Shown here: piece after piece, positions 46,601-54,342 of the stretch
Numbering within the stretch: position 1 is the stretch's first letter
Layout: every line of letters begins with the position of its first letter
Source of the DNA: Polycyclovorans sp964425915
GTDB taxonomy: Bacteria; Pseudomonadota; Gammaproteobacteria; Nevskiales; Nevskiaceae
NCBI GenBank assembly: GCA_964425915.1
Contig: CAYROO010000007.1
Coordinates: 1-64,000, forward strand
Direction: 5' to 3'
Length of the DNA: 64,000 nt
Program-made: the position numbers and the translations under genes
Notes under the pieces: model-generated
What the model saw: the letters and a program-made list of their open reading frames with translations, nothing else
Told to the model about the DNA's origin: nothing
Databases searched by the model: none

Positions 46601-46768
46601 GGCATGCAGGTCACGCAATTCGCGCCGCGCCAGATCCAGCACCTCCACCGGGTGATCATGATCGGCGAACTGTTCGATGGATTGCCGCGCGCGATCCAGG
46701 CTGCGCTCGAACTCGACCCGGGCGGGCATCAGGCTGTGCGCAGGGAAGGGATTGGATCGCACGGTCAC
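40658..46768 (-). CDS. chpA: ChpA/PilL-type multi-Hpt hybrid chemosensory kinase
   Basis: 2036 residues. The N-terminal region to about 550 is helical and FimL-like, without clear phosphorylatable His. Five Hpt domains follow with His in motifs HTLKGSGRMAG (about 633), HTLRGSAAVAG (757), HTLAGAAVMAR (891, degenerate), HTLKGSARVAG (1138) and HTLKGGARMSG (1278). Acidic Pro/Ala linkers separate them. Next come the dimerisation helices (about 1400-1560), HATPase (NAVVHGIE near 1626 and AGRGIGMDVV), a CheW-like domain and a C-terminal receiver with Asp in LLDIEMPRADG (about 1964). P. aeruginosa ChpA has eight Xpt modules, so this one is shorter. It controls type IV pilus twitching and surface sensing. 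Confidence 0.95.
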   Translation of the reverse strand: MTVRSNPFPAHSLMPARVEFERSLDRARQSIEQFADHDHPVEVLDLARRELRDLHAIAGLLQFPGLQLALAEMREALQAVIDADIDDAEAACSALLGGCVQLADYLEVVSQGREDCVLVLQPLINELRLAMGRPLVTESALFVAQMHAIGASLPFLPPPGTAMAPAYARKLLPLFQSALLSYVRRQPDAEIALKRMGRVAEQLAQSAQRPGVHTLWRTFAAVVEALLGQTLEEAIELKRLMGNCGQQLKVLATAGEQAADTPARDLALQLLFFVGRSRGRGPRVQALRQAYRLADYLPAESQLEQIRARLHGPNMALLTRVAEELHRDFRDIEDAIDLMVRTRQYQANTETAARMRRLASTLSTLGQPSLARALGNQAAALEALPEDPSHWPWMELATALLRTEHSLEQALFRQLNATRGGTVGVELEERVPHSEDLRRGRVALLRESMVDLARFKSLFAALLNDSERQQRPEALRLLNEVRAALNVIGEARAATLMQPMLARLGDATLSAWVSQPMLAERFADATTALELYLEALRDELSDVGHRLDDFSGFVDRLEQEVETGLAGAPATSTVAVPEAVAGDTADEAGPDPEIREIFLEEAEQVSETLSTAVARWGRQPDTGDALVTIRRAFHTLKGSGRMAGASGIGEFGWAVENLLNHCLDGAIEISPSIIDLVERAQVLLPELIRCFREQRADPALLAPLIADAQHLAAGHELVEPETLTVFRVDANERLAEAQHWLRDGVTRPPPEAVVRAFHTLRGSAAVAGAPAVSEISAVLEHWLSVLRGEGRPLSPSAHALMLELMPYLAEGVASAGSTAAAEADGQPWLERLQGEVGTLPVATATPAEQELADVFAMEALTAVNRLEDQVQAWAQSPQRSTVREAIDKLLHTLAGAAVMARATAFSASVVALQKKLRDNVDDAVPTPAFFTRLLEVVEGFYQQLDAFRDGQLNPEEAGLLARIDALDPCVSGRGPETPSDRAGTGPSERDAAAPPAEPDAVPSVGSAASFASDTLPVLAHEATPLTEADGPALTDEPVPVGVPADAVVVPETAVDNASRHQPPPTPTVADGAASVPEDGADPEEVPPPPAGEALDDELQDIFLSEARELLEALDAVVQRGSRDAASVEVQADAKRILHTLKGSARVAGMSALGDIAQALETQVIDQGGSGAPATLYVRLGEVTDQLHGVLDAIVEGDIPDTDAVLAACDLGRRRAPEPIAASPALPTLVATEVADSELLDIFAAEAVELLEGIDAALNRWRSAPFDEAPRRDLQRALHTLKGGARMSGWRQMGDQAHALETRLEALDAQPGSAVDPGLLEAVSGVVEQLHGQLDDLQQGRTPASTGPLIDPPTPPTEAIIPMSPATGTADVGVATNVEQADEGLPPQAEVPPPTDAAHAAPTQWDPLLFWRPDDEQGGLAALRRETARVPVERLDGMLNEVGEIAIYRSRLEEQVAGLGLQLSEMTQAIDRMREQLRQMGAETDAQISARGLAGPSPEQDRYAGDFDPLEMDRYTRMQELSRALNESVGDLGALHDSMAGLVSESESLLLQQGRISTDVQQNLMGTLMVPFARQIGRLERVVRTVAQETGKQVRLVVEGDDAELDRNVLDRMTAPLEHLLRNAVVHGIEATAQRVEAGKDPIGTVTIRLQRDGSQLLLNLADDGGGFDFSAIRETAIRRGLLRADAAVTEDDLQAFIFEPGFSTARQLTQEAGRGIGMDVVASEVKQLGGTLTVDGKSGEGARFQVRLPLTLAISQALMVNVAGELFALPLTSIEGIVRIGVEALDGHLREGGAPYLYGNQAYRVRCLADYLGLPRPSLKDARTVHAVLIRTPEGPGAAARHTAMVVDQLLGNREIVSKAVGALVSSVNGISSATILPDGRVVLILDAPALVQARARRARVAQALQTQESDQRPLVMVVDDSITIRRVTERLLGRNGYRVVTAKDGLDAMAQLQTVAPVAILLDIEMPRADGFEVASFVRNTGRIRNVPIIMITSRSGEKHRARAAEIGVDRYLIKPYQEEQLMSELQDVLGAPRP

Positions 46769-46778
46769 GGGTCGCGTC

Positions 46779-47327
46779 CTACCATCCGGCCTGACGGACC
46801 GCGTCGGTCCGCACCAGCTTTTGCAGACTGATCACACGCCATTGCCGCGCTTCGCGGAAAAAGCCGCCCAGCTCCAGCGGCTGCAGGGCATCCAGCTCCG
46901 GTGCGGGGGGTGGCTGTTGGTCCTGCGGCACGAACTGCCGATAGCCAGCCACCTCATCCACCAGAAAACCGATGGGCAGCCGTTCATCATTGAGCACCAA
47001 CAGCCGCTGGGCGCGCCCCACCTGCGCGGAACGTCCACCGAGCAGAAGTTGCAGGTCGATCACGGTGATCAGGCCACCCCGTACGTTGGCCAACCCCAAG
47101 AGCCAGGCCCGCGCATTGGGTACCCGGGTATGCGGTGGCGGCGGAATCACCTCCCGCACTTCGTCCCGGGGGACTAGCAACCATTCCTGCGCCACGCGAA
47201 ACCCCAGCCCAGTCCACTGTTCGGCCTGTCCGGCGGCGACATCCAGACGCGCCGACCGCAGGCGGTCGTCCAAGCGCAGCAGCAGCTCGAAGGGGTCGTC
47301 ACGCCAGTCACGGAGCGTCGCGTTCAT
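46779..47327 (-). CDS. pilI: PilI-like CheW adaptor
   Basis: 182 residues. CheW fold with WTGLGFRVAQEWLLVPRDEVREVI, ARAWLLGLANVRGGLITVIDL and GFLVDEVAGYRQF. PilI couples a pilus chemoreceptor to the ChpA kinase. It sits eight bases after pilG and ten bases before chpA, where pilJ (the receptor) and pilH are normally encoded in between. The C-terminal RQWRVISLQKLV segment is typical of PilI. Confidence 0.9.
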   Translation of the reverse strand: MNATLRDWRDDPFELLLRLDDRLRSARLDVAAGQAEQWTGLGFRVAQEWLLVPRDEVREVIPPPPHTRVPNARAWLLGLANVRGGLITVIDLQLLLGGRSAQVGRAQRLLVLNDERLPIGFLVDEVAGYRQFVPQDQQPPPAPELDALQPLELGGFFREARQWRVISLQKLVRTDAVRQAGW

Positions 47328-47335
47328 CGCCAGCG

Positions 47336-47722
47336 TCAGCCGCTCACATGGGCGCGCACCGCCCCAATGAGTTCGTCTCGGGTGAACGGCTTGGTGAGGT
47401 ACTCATCGGAGCCGACGATCCGGCCCCGGGCGCGGTCAAACAAGCCATCCTTGGACGACAGCATGACCACCGGCGTTTTCGCATACCGTGGATTGCCCTT
47501 GATCAAGGCACAGGCCTGATAGCCGTCGAGGCGCGGCATCATGATGTCGATGAAGATGAGGTCCGGCGGCGCATCGGCGATGCGTGCCAGTGCCTCGAAA
47601 CCATCCTGCGCGGTCACCACGGTGTAACCCTCGCGGGTCAGCAAGGTCTCCGCCGTGCGTCGGATGGTCTGACTGTCATCCACCACCATCACGGTCGCCT
47701 TGTGCTGCGTCGCGTCTCCCAC
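47336..47722 (-). CDS. pilG: PilG-like single-domain response regulator
   Basis: 128 residues, receiver domain only. Highly PilG-like: VMVVDDSQTIRRTAETLL, phosphoacceptor Asp in IFIDIMMPRLDGYQACALIK, PVVMLSSKDGLFDRA and RIVGSDEYLTKPF. Start: the GTG at 47722 has GGGGAGG ten bases upstream and gives the family length; an ATG at 47779 would add 19 residues. PilG promotes pilus extension downstream of ChpA. First gene of the operon, divergent from gshA across about 150 bp. Confidence 0.93.
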   Translation of the reverse strand: MGDATQHKATVMVVDDSQTIRRTAETLLTREGYTVVTAQDGFEALARIADAPPDLIFIDIMMPRLDGYQACALIKGNPRYAKTPVVMLSSKDGLFDRARGRIVGSDEYLTKPFTRDELIGAVRAHVSG

Positions 47723-47872
47723 GTGGTGGGCCTCCCCATCGCCTTCCCAGATTGGTCGCGGCTTTGTAACACACTCCATCAAAGCGCCTCCACAGCCACG
47801 CTGTCGACGTGCCGACCCGGCAGCGAGCGAATCGGTAAACTGGCCGCACACCGCCCCGATGCGAGCTGCCGC

Positions 47873-49183
47873 ATGCAAACCCCCGTGCCCCGACTGATCA
47901 CCGCCCACACCGGTCCGCTGCTGTCGCTGGAGACCCGTTTGCTGGAGCGCACCGCCGATATCGAAAGCTGGTTCCGGCGGCAGTGGCAGGCGACACCTCC
48001 GCCTTTCTACTCCTCCGTCGATCTGCGAAATGCGGGCTACAAGCTGGCACCGGTGGACACCAACCTTTTCCCGGGCGGTTTCAATAACCTCAATGAGACG
48101 TTCGAACCGCTCTGCGTGCAGGCACTGAAGAGCACACTGCAGCGCATCTGCCCCAGCGCCCAAGGCTTGATCCTGGTGCCGGAAAACCACACCCGCAACC
48201 CCTACTACCTGGAAAACGTGGCGACGCTGTTCAGCCTGATCCAGAAGGCGGGCTATCGGGTGCACATCGGATCGCTGCTACCCGATCTGGAGGCCCCGCG
48301 GGAGCTCGAGCTACCGCTGTCCGGACGCAGACTGCTGATCGAACCGCTGGTGCGCGACGGTGACGTGGTGCGGGTTGGCGACTTCACCCCCTGTGCGGTG
48401 CTGCTCAATAACGATCTCTCGGCCGGTGTCCCGGCAATCCTCAAGGATTTGCGCCAGGACGTACTGCCGCCGGTGGGGCTGGGCTGGCACGCACGCAAGA
48501 AGTCGCAGCACTTCGGCTTCTATCGCGAAGCCGCACGCGAGCTTGCCGAGACCCTAGAGCTCGATCCCTGGCTGATCGATCCGATGTTCCGCAACTGCGG
48601 TCAGATCAACTTTCTCAAGCGTGAGGGCGAGGAATGCCTGGTCAGCAACGTCGAACTGCTGCTGACTGACCTGCGTGAAAAATACCGCCAGTACGAGATC
48701 CCTCACGAGCCATTCGTGATCGTCAAGTCCGACGCCGGCACCTATGGGATGGGTGTGATGACGGCACGCTCGGCCGACGACGTGCGTGAAATGAACCGCC
48801 GCGCCCGCACCCACATGTCGAGCGCCAAAGACGGCAACGCTGTCACTGGCGCCATCATCCAGGAAGGCGTACCGACCTTCGAACGGATCGGCACCGATCA
48901 GGCAACCGCCGAGCCGGTGGTCTACATGATTGACCAGTTCGTCGTTGGCGGCTTCTACCGGCTCAACAGCCAGCGCGGCACCGATGAGAACCTCAACGCC
49001 CCCGGGATGCGTTTCGAGCAGCTGGCCTTCGACCAGTGCTGCGGCCACCCTGATCCGGAGGCGGGGCCGGATGATCGCCCCAACCGCTTTTACGCCTACG
49101 GGGTAATCGCCCGGCTTGCGGCGCTGGCTGCAGCGCGCGAAGTGCAGGCGGTTTCTGAGATGGTTCCTGCCGCTGCCGCCTGA
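47873..49183 (+). CDS. gshA: Glutamate-cysteine ligase, Acidithiobacillus-type
   Basis: 436 residues from the ATG at 47873. Matches the proteobacterial glutamate-cysteine ligase family first described in Acidithiobacillus ferrooxidans, not the E. coli GshA fold. Recognisable segments are FYSSVDLRNAGYKLAPVDTN, LFPGGFNNLN, NHTRNPYYLENV, GWHARKKSQHF, FVIVKSDAGTYGMGVMTA (ATP-grasp-like) and the C-terminal NRFYAYGVIARLAALAAARE. It makes gamma-glutamylcysteine in glutathione synthesis. gshB, which often neighbours pilG or gshA in relatives, is not in this window. Confidence 0.88.
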   Translation: MQTPVPRLITAHTGPLLSLETRLLERTADIESWFRRQWQATPPPFYSSVDLRNAGYKLAPVDTNLFPGGFNNLNETFEPLCVQALKSTLQRICPSAQGLILVPENHTRNPYYLENVATLFSLIQKAGYRVHIGSLLPDLEAPRELELPLSGRRLLIEPLVRDGDVVRVGDFTPCAVLLNNDLSAGVPAILKDLRQDVLPPVGLGWHARKKSQHFGFYREAARELAETLELDPWLIDPMFRNCGQINFLKREGEECLVSNVELLLTDLREKYRQYEIPHEPFVIVKSDAGTYGMGVMTARSADDVREMNRRARTHMSSAKDGNAVTGAIIQEGVPTFERIGTDQATAEPVVYMIDQFVVGGFYRLNSQRGTDENLNAPGMRFEQLAFDQCCGHPDPEAGPDDRPNRFYAYGVIARLAALAAAREVQAVSEMVPAAAA

Positions 49184-49220
49184 GCCCGCCGGACCACCGC
49201 ATCGCCTCGGGGGAGCGCGC

Positions 49221-50552
49221 ATGACGACACGGGAGCATTGGGGAAGCCGCTTTGGGTTCATCATGGCCGCGGCGGGGTCGGCCGTGGGCCTGGGCAACAT
49301 CTGGCGCTTCCCCTACATCACCGGCGAAAACGGTGGCGGGGCGTTTCTGGTGATCTATCTGGGCATCGTGGCCGGCTTCGGCCTGTCGCTGATGATGGCG
49401 GAAATGCTGGTGGGCCGGACCGCGCAGCGCAACCCGGTGGGCGCCTTCCGCCAGCTCGGCGGCCGCGGCTGGCCGCTGGTGGGCTTTCTCGGCGTGCTCA
49501 CCGGCTTCGTCATCCTCTCCTTTTACGTCGTGGTCGCCGGTTGGACGCTGGCCTACATCGGCCAGATGGCGAGGGGCTTGCTGCACAGCCGAGATCCCGC
49601 GGTACTTGGCGCAGCCTTCGAGGCCTTCGTCGCCGACCCCTGGCAGCCGCTGATCTACGCTGCTCTGTTCACGGTGCTGGTGGCGTGGGTGGTGACCGGC
49701 GGTATCAGCCGGGGCATCGAGCGCGCCAATCGCTGGCTGATGCCGTTGTTGTTCGTCCTGCTGCTGGTGCTGGTGTTCCGTGCCCTGACCTTGCCGGGCG
49801 CCGCTGCCGGCGTGGCGTTCTACCTGCAGCCGGACTGGTCCAAGGTCGATGCGGGCACCTTTTTTGCTGCCATTTCGCAGGTGTTCTTTTCTTTCTCGAT
49901 CGGCATGGGGACGATGCTGACCTACGGCTCCTATCTGTCCTTGCGTGAAAATCTGCCGCGGTCGGCGATCACAGTGGGCGCGCTGGATTGTCTGGCGGCC
50001 TTCCTGTCCGGCCTGATGGTGATCCCGGCGGTGTTCGCCTTCGGCTTTTCACCCAGTGCCGGCCCTGGCCTGACCTTCATCACACTGCCGGCGGTATTCG
50101 CCGCCCTGCCCGGTGGCGAGCTGTTCGGCGTGTTGTTCTTCGTCCTGCTGGCGATCGCCGCACTGACCTCGGCGGTCTCGATCCTGGAGCCTCTGGTTTC
50201 GTACTTCATCGATGAACATGGGCTGTCCCGACGCCGCGTAGTGGCGGGGGCGTCGATGGTCTGCCTGTTGCTGGCAGTCCCGGCTTCGCTGTCGTTTGGC
50301 CCCTGGGCCGAGGTGCGGGTGTTTGGACTGACCTGGTTCGACCTGATGGACTTTCTCGCCAACAACCTGATGCTGCCAGTGGGTGGGCTGCTGACCGCGC
50401 TGTTTGTCGGGTGGGTGTGGGGCCGTCCGGCCCTGCTGGCGCTCTCCAACGACGGGCGACTGCATCAACCGTGGGCCATTGCCTGGCTATGGGTGCTTCG
50501 GGTGATTGCCCCGGTCGCCATCGTCTGGATTCTCGTCACCAACCTGTCCTGA
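49221..50552 (+). CDS. NSS-family sodium-dependent transporter
   Basis: 443 residues from the ATG at 49221 (GGGGGAG upstream). Neurotransmitter:sodium symporter (LeuT-like) signatures are WGSRFGFIMAAAGSAVGLGNIWRFP-type TM1 (positions 7-30), ENGGGAFLVIYLGIV in TM2, FFSFSIGMGTMLTYGSY in TM6-7 and LTSAVSILEPLVSYFIDE. Bacterial members import amino acids with Na+. Followed four bases later by a second sodium symporter gene, so the two are likely one operon. Confidence 0.93.
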   Translation: MTTREHWGSRFGFIMAAAGSAVGLGNIWRFPYITGENGGGAFLVIYLGIVAGFGLSLMMAEMLVGRTAQRNPVGAFRQLGGRGWPLVGFLGVLTGFVILSFYVVVAGWTLAYIGQMARGLLHSRDPAVLGAAFEAFVADPWQPLIYAALFTVLVAWVVTGGISRGIERANRWLMPLLFVLLLVLVFRALTLPGAAAGVAFYLQPDWSKVDAGTFFAAISQVFFSFSIGMGTMLTYGSYLSLRENLPRSAITVGALDCLAAFLSGLMVIPAVFAFGFSPSAGPGLTFITLPAVFAALPGGELFGVLFFVLLAIAALTSAVSILEPLVSYFIDEHGLSRRRVVAGASMVCLLLAVPASLSFGPWAEVRVFGLTWFDLMDFLANNLMLPVGGLLTALFVGWVWGRPALLALSNDGRLHQPWAIAWLWVLRVIAPVAIVWILVTNLS

Positions 50553-50556
50553 GCCG

Positions 50557-52203
50557 ATGGACGCCTTCTTCGCCCTGTTGTCTGCCATCAATGCCGTGCT
50601 GCTGTCGGTACCGGTGCTGCTGACCCTGCTAGGCGTCGGCATCCTGTTCACCGTCTGGAGTGGCTTCTGCCAATACCGCTCTTTGACCCACGGCGTCCGA
50701 CTGCTGCGAGGTCACGGCGCCCATGCCCGTGACGGCAGCGGCGTGCTGTCGCATTTTCAGGCGCTGTCGGCGGCGCTGTCGGCAACGGTGGGGCTCGGCA
50801 ACATCGGCGGTGTCGCCATCGCCGTCAGCCTGGGCGGGCCGGGCGCCGTGTTCTGGATGTGGATGGTCGGGCTGGCCGGCATGGCCATCAAGACCGCCGA
50901 AGTGACGCTGTCGATGCTCTACCGCGACACCCGCGACCCCAACCGGCCACTCGGGGGCCCGATGATGGTGGCACGCGAAGGCCTGTCTCAACTGCCGGGC
51001 ATGGCACGGTTGGGCGCCGTCGTGGGCGCACTGTTCTGCTTGCCGCTGATTCTGTTCGGCATCACCGGCGGCAACATGTTCCAGGCCTGGAACGTCGCGG
51101 AGATCTCGCGGGCCTACTTCGGCGTTCCGCCATGGTTGAGCGGCGTGGTGATGGCCTTGCTGGTCGGGGCGGTGATACTCGGCGGCATCCGCCGCATCGG
51201 CCGCATCACCGGCCTGCTGGTGCCGGTCATGTGCGGGCTCTACATGCTGGCGGCCGTGGCCGTGCTGGTGGTGGAGCGGGATCAGCTCCCCGCCCTGTTC
51301 GCCTTGATCTTCACGTCGGCGTTTCAGCCCACCGAAGCCGCAGGCGCCTTCCTCGGCGCCGCCACCGGTACCGCCTTCATCTTCGGTATGAAGCGGGCAT
51401 TGTTTTCCTCAGAGGCGGGTCTGGGGTCCGCGCCCATCGCCCATGCCGCGGTGAAAACCCGTGAGCCGGTGACCGAGGGGGTGGTGGCCGGCCTTGAACC
51501 CTTCATCGACACTCTGGTGGTGTGCACGCTGACGGCACTGGTGATCCTCGTCAGCGGTGTCTGGAACCGTGACGCCGAGGCCCATTGGCCAACGCCGCCC
51601 AATCTGGTGCAGCAGGCGGATGGCCGCTGGCTGCCCGACCAGATGCAGCTGCCGGAGGCGGCGATGCAGCTGACGACGGGCGACCCGGTCTTCCTGGTGG
51701 TGCAGGACGCCGGCCGCGATCAACGCGTGCGCCTGTTCGGCACCGTCACCGCCGACGGGATCATTGCCTGGCGCCCGCTGGTCGCCGATGCGCCCCGCAT
51801 TGCCGAGCCCGGCCTGTTTGCCGACTATCCAGCGGCGACACTGACCGCCCGTGCCTTTGACGTCGCCCAGCCAGGTCTGGGCCGCTGGCTGGTGGTGGTG
51901 ACCGTGTGGCTGTTCGCCGTTTCCACCATGATCACCTGGAGCTATTACAGCGAACAGGGCCTGCTTTATCTTACCGGGCCGGGTGCAATCAAACCGTTTC
52001 GCGTGCTCTGGTGCCTGTTGATCGTGGTGACCTGCCTGGGCTTCATTCGCACCGATGTCGAGCTCGACACCCTGAGCACCATCTCGCTCGGTTTCATGCT
52101 GCTGATCAACCTGCCGATGATGGTGGCGCTGGGCCCGGTGATGATGCGGGCGTACAAGGATTATTTCCGGCGCCTGGCCTCTGCGCCGGATGGCGGACAA
52201 TAG
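50557..52203 (+). CDS. AGCS-family sodium:alanine/glycine symporter with extra loop domain
   Basis: 548 residues from the ATG at 50557. Core AGCS signatures are GHGAHARDGSGVLSHFQALS, ATVGLGNIGGVAIAVSLGGP, GTAFIFGMKRALFSSEAGLG and TMITWSYYSEQGLLYL. A roughly 105-residue hydrophilic insert (about 335-440) containing QMQLPEAAMQLTTGDPVFLV separates two late transmembrane segments; shorter AGCS proteins of about 450 residues lack it. Imports alanine or glycine with Na+. Partner of the upstream NSS gene. Confidence 0.93.
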   Translation: MDAFFALLSAINAVLLSVPVLLTLLGVGILFTVWSGFCQYRSLTHGVRLLRGHGAHARDGSGVLSHFQALSAALSATVGLGNIGGVAIAVSLGGPGAVFWMWMVGLAGMAIKTAEVTLSMLYRDTRDPNRPLGGPMMVAREGLSQLPGMARLGAVVGALFCLPLILFGITGGNMFQAWNVAEISRAYFGVPPWLSGVVMALLVGAVILGGIRRIGRITGLLVPVMCGLYMLAAVAVLVVERDQLPALFALIFTSAFQPTEAAGAFLGAATGTAFIFGMKRALFSSEAGLGSAPIAHAAVKTREPVTEGVVAGLEPFIDTLVVCTLTALVILVSGVWNRDAEAHWPTPPNLVQQADGRWLPDQMQLPEAAMQLTTGDPVFLVVQDAGRDQRVRLFGTVTADGIIAWRPLVADAPRIAEPGLFADYPAATLTARAFDVAQPGLGRWLVVVTVWLFAVSTMITWSYYSEQGLLYLTGPGAIKPFRVLWCLLIVVTCLGFIRTDVELDTLSTISLGFMLLINLPMMVALGPVMMRAYKDYFRRLASAPDGGQ

Positions 52204-52229
52204 CGGTACATATCCGCCGGGTTTTCCCT

Positions 52230-53327
52230 GTGAAGTCCTCCGATGTCGTCGCCGTTCACCGCCGTGCCGCCCGCAGCGGCATCCTGCTGGTCAATCTGGG
52301 CACCCCAGCGGCGCCCACGGCCGCCGCCATCCGCCGCTATCTGCGACAGTTTCTGTCAGACCGCCGCGTGGTCGAGGTGCCCAGGTTGCTGTGGTGGCTG
52401 CTGCTGAACGCACTGATCCTGCCGTTCCGCCCCCGCAAACTGGTTGAGGCCTATCACTCGGTGTGGGGCTCCGGCGGGTCGCCGCTGATGACCATCAGTC
52501 GGGCCCAGCAGGTGGGCCTGCAGTCGCGCCTGGGCACGGCGGTGGATGTCGAGCTGGCAATGACCTACGGCGAGCCATCGGTGGCACAGGCCCTCGATCG
52601 GATGTCGCAGCGTGGCGTTCAACGCGTGTTGGTGCTGCCGCTCTACCCGCAGTACTCGGCCACCACCACGGCTGCGGCCTTGGACGCGGTCTATCGACAT
52701 CAGATGCAACAACGCCTGCCGGCTGCGCTACGTGTGATCCGCGAGTACCACGACGACCCCGGCTACATCGAAGCCCTGGCCGAGAGCGTTCGCGCACACT
52801 GGGCCGTGCAAGGCCGCGGGGACCATTTGCTGCTGTCGTTTCACGGCATTCCGCTGCGCAACCTGGAACGCGGTGATCCCTACCATTGCCACTGTCACAA
52901 GACCGGTCGCCTGTTGGCGGAAGCATTGTCTCTGCCGGCCGATGCCTGGAGCCTCAGCTTCCAGAGTCGCCTCGGCAGGATGCCGTGGCTGCAGCCCTAT
53001 ACCGATGACCGCATCGCCGCGCTCGCGCAGGGCGGCTGTAGACAGCTGGATGTGATCTGCCCCGGCTTCTCAGCGGACTGCCTGGAGACCCTGGAGGAAG
53101 TGTCGATTCGCTATGGAGAACAGTTTCGGGAGGCCGGCGGCACGGCTTTGCGCTACATCCCCGCGCTCAACGATGCGCCGGCGCATCTTGAGGCCTTGGC
53201 CGCCCTGACGCGTCAGCATTTGCAGGGCTGGCCGATCGCGCCAACGCCCGAGGCCGTTCTGGACGAATCGGTGGCACGCGCCACCGCACTCGCCGCGCAG
53301 CCCCCCTTCAATCGCGATCAGCGCTGA
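52230..53327 (+). CDS. hemH: Ferrochelatase
   Basis: 365 residues from a GTG at 52230. Inserts Fe(II) into protoporphyrin IX, the last step of heme synthesis. ILLVNLGTPAAPT at the N terminus, YHSVWGSGGSPL, TYGEPSV, the catalytic His in LLLSFHGIPLRNLERGDPYHCHCHKTG, and FQSRLGRMPWLQPYT followed by PGFSADCLETLEE are the family signatures. Two adjacent Cys (CHCHK) replace the PQQC-type segment of E. coli HemH. No Shine-Dalgarno is evident. The 3' end overlaps the convergent OmpA-like gene by ten bases. Confidence 0.94.
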   Translation: MKSSDVVAVHRRAARSGILLVNLGTPAAPTAAAIRRYLRQFLSDRRVVEVPRLLWWLLLNALILPFRPRKLVEAYHSVWGSGGSPLMTISRAQQVGLQSRLGTAVDVELAMTYGEPSVAQALDRMSQRGVQRVLVLPLYPQYSATTTAAALDAVYRHQMQQRLPAALRVIREYHDDPGYIEALAESVRAHWAVQGRGDHLLLSFHGIPLRNLERGDPYHCHCHKTGRLLAEALSLPADAWSLSFQSRLGRMPWLQPYTDDRIAALAQGGCRQLDVICPGFSADCLETLEEVSIRYGEQFREAGGTALRYIPALNDAPAHLEALAALTRQHLQGWPIAPTPEAVLDESVARATALAAQPPFNRDQR

Positions 53328-54334
53328 TGCAGCTCGACGTGGCCGGCGCGCTCATTGGCCCGCGCCGGCCGCAGTGCATAGACGATGCGGGCACCGGGAA
53401 TGCCCTGCGCCTCGATAAACTGCTGCACCTGCTTCACCCTTTGCGCCATGCGACTGGAATCGCCCCGCGCGCCGGTGGTGAGGCCAACCAGCTCCACGTA
53501 GTGCTCGGCGCCCGCACCCAGGCGATCGCGCAGCGGCACCAGCGCTGCGCCCAGCGCGACCGCTAGGTCAGGATGACCGTCGTCGAAACCCACTTCAGCG
53601 ACACGGCTCTGGGCATTCAAGGTGGTGGGTCGCGCGCGCAATGGTGGCGGCGGCACCGGTGCCGCCCGTGGCGCCACCTGCGCGGTGGCGGTAGGGACCG
53701 CTGAAGCGCCCCCCGGCGACGCACGGTGGCCGGCCGCAGCCACCCGCGCCAGTGCTCGTACTGGCGCCGACACTGACGCTGGTGCTGCGCGCGCTAGCGA
53801 TGATGGCTGCGGCGCCGGCAGCAATGGCATGCCCGTCAGCACCGCACGCGGCGCCATGGCCGAGACGGTGACCGGGGCTGGGCGCTGGAACGGGCGTGGT
53901 GCCGGCACGGACTGCGGCGGGCTGACGGCGGCAATCGTGGGCGTAGCCGGGGCTGCGACCGGCGCCGGCACCTGCGCCAGCTGCGAGCAGCCACGCGCAT
54001 CCACCAGCGCCCCCAGTGCGGTGCCATCACAGCGATCCAGCCCGTCGGCGACGCCATCGAAGTCGCTGTCGATGGCGCATCCCTGACGATCGACGCGGGC
54101 ACCGGGCGGGGACATCGGGCAGTGATCGAGCAGGTCAGCGACCTGATCACCATCCTCGTCATCATTGCCGGAACAGCCGAAACCATCGACGCTCGCACCT
54201 TGCGGGGTGTAGAGGCAAAGATCGCGGACGTCGTCAACGCCGTCGCCATCACCGTCAACGATGTAACCGGCGCCAGCCGCTGCCAGCGCCATGCCGGGCA
54301 TCCACAGCAGCCATGGCAACCAGCGGCGCGGCAT
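53318..54334 (-). CDS. Thrombospondin-type-3-repeat and OmpA-like secreted protein
   Basis: 338 residues from the ATG at 54334. Signal peptide to about residue 20 (MALAAAGAG). Three calcium-binding type-3 repeats at about 25-115 (VDGDGDGVDDVRDLC, NDDEDGDQVADLLDHCP, DSDFDGVADGLDRCDG). A long Pro/Ala-rich linker runs from about 120 to 240. The C-terminal domain of about 95 residues looks like a divergent OmpA peptidoglycan-binding fold (YVELVGLTTGARGDSSRMAQRV, then HVELH), with the usual TD-x10-LS-x2-RA-x2-V motif degenerate. Eight bases downstream of the OmpA gene, so co-transcribed. Probably spans the periplasm. Confidence 0.75.
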   Translation of the reverse strand: MPRRWLPWLLWMPGMALAAAGAGYIVDGDGDGVDDVRDLCLYTPQGASVDGFGCSGNDDEDGDQVADLLDHCPMSPPGARVDRQGCAIDSDFDGVADGLDRCDGTALGALVDARGCSQLAQVPAPVAAPATPTIAAVSPPQSVPAPRPFQRPAPVTVSAMAPRAVLTGMPLLPAPQPSSLARAAPASVSAPVRALARVAAAGHRASPGGASAVPTATAQVAPRAAPVPPPPLRARPTTLNAQSRVAEVGFDDGHPDLAVALGAALVPLRDRLGAGAEHYVELVGLTTGARGDSSRMAQRVKQVQQFIEAQGIPGARIVYALRPARANERAGHVELHQR

Positions 54335-54342
54335 GGCGGCCC

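Noticed and set aside
47135..47872. N-terminal extension of gshA reading through the pilG region
   Set aside because: It is antisense to pilG and pilI; the family N terminus begins just after the ATG at 47873.
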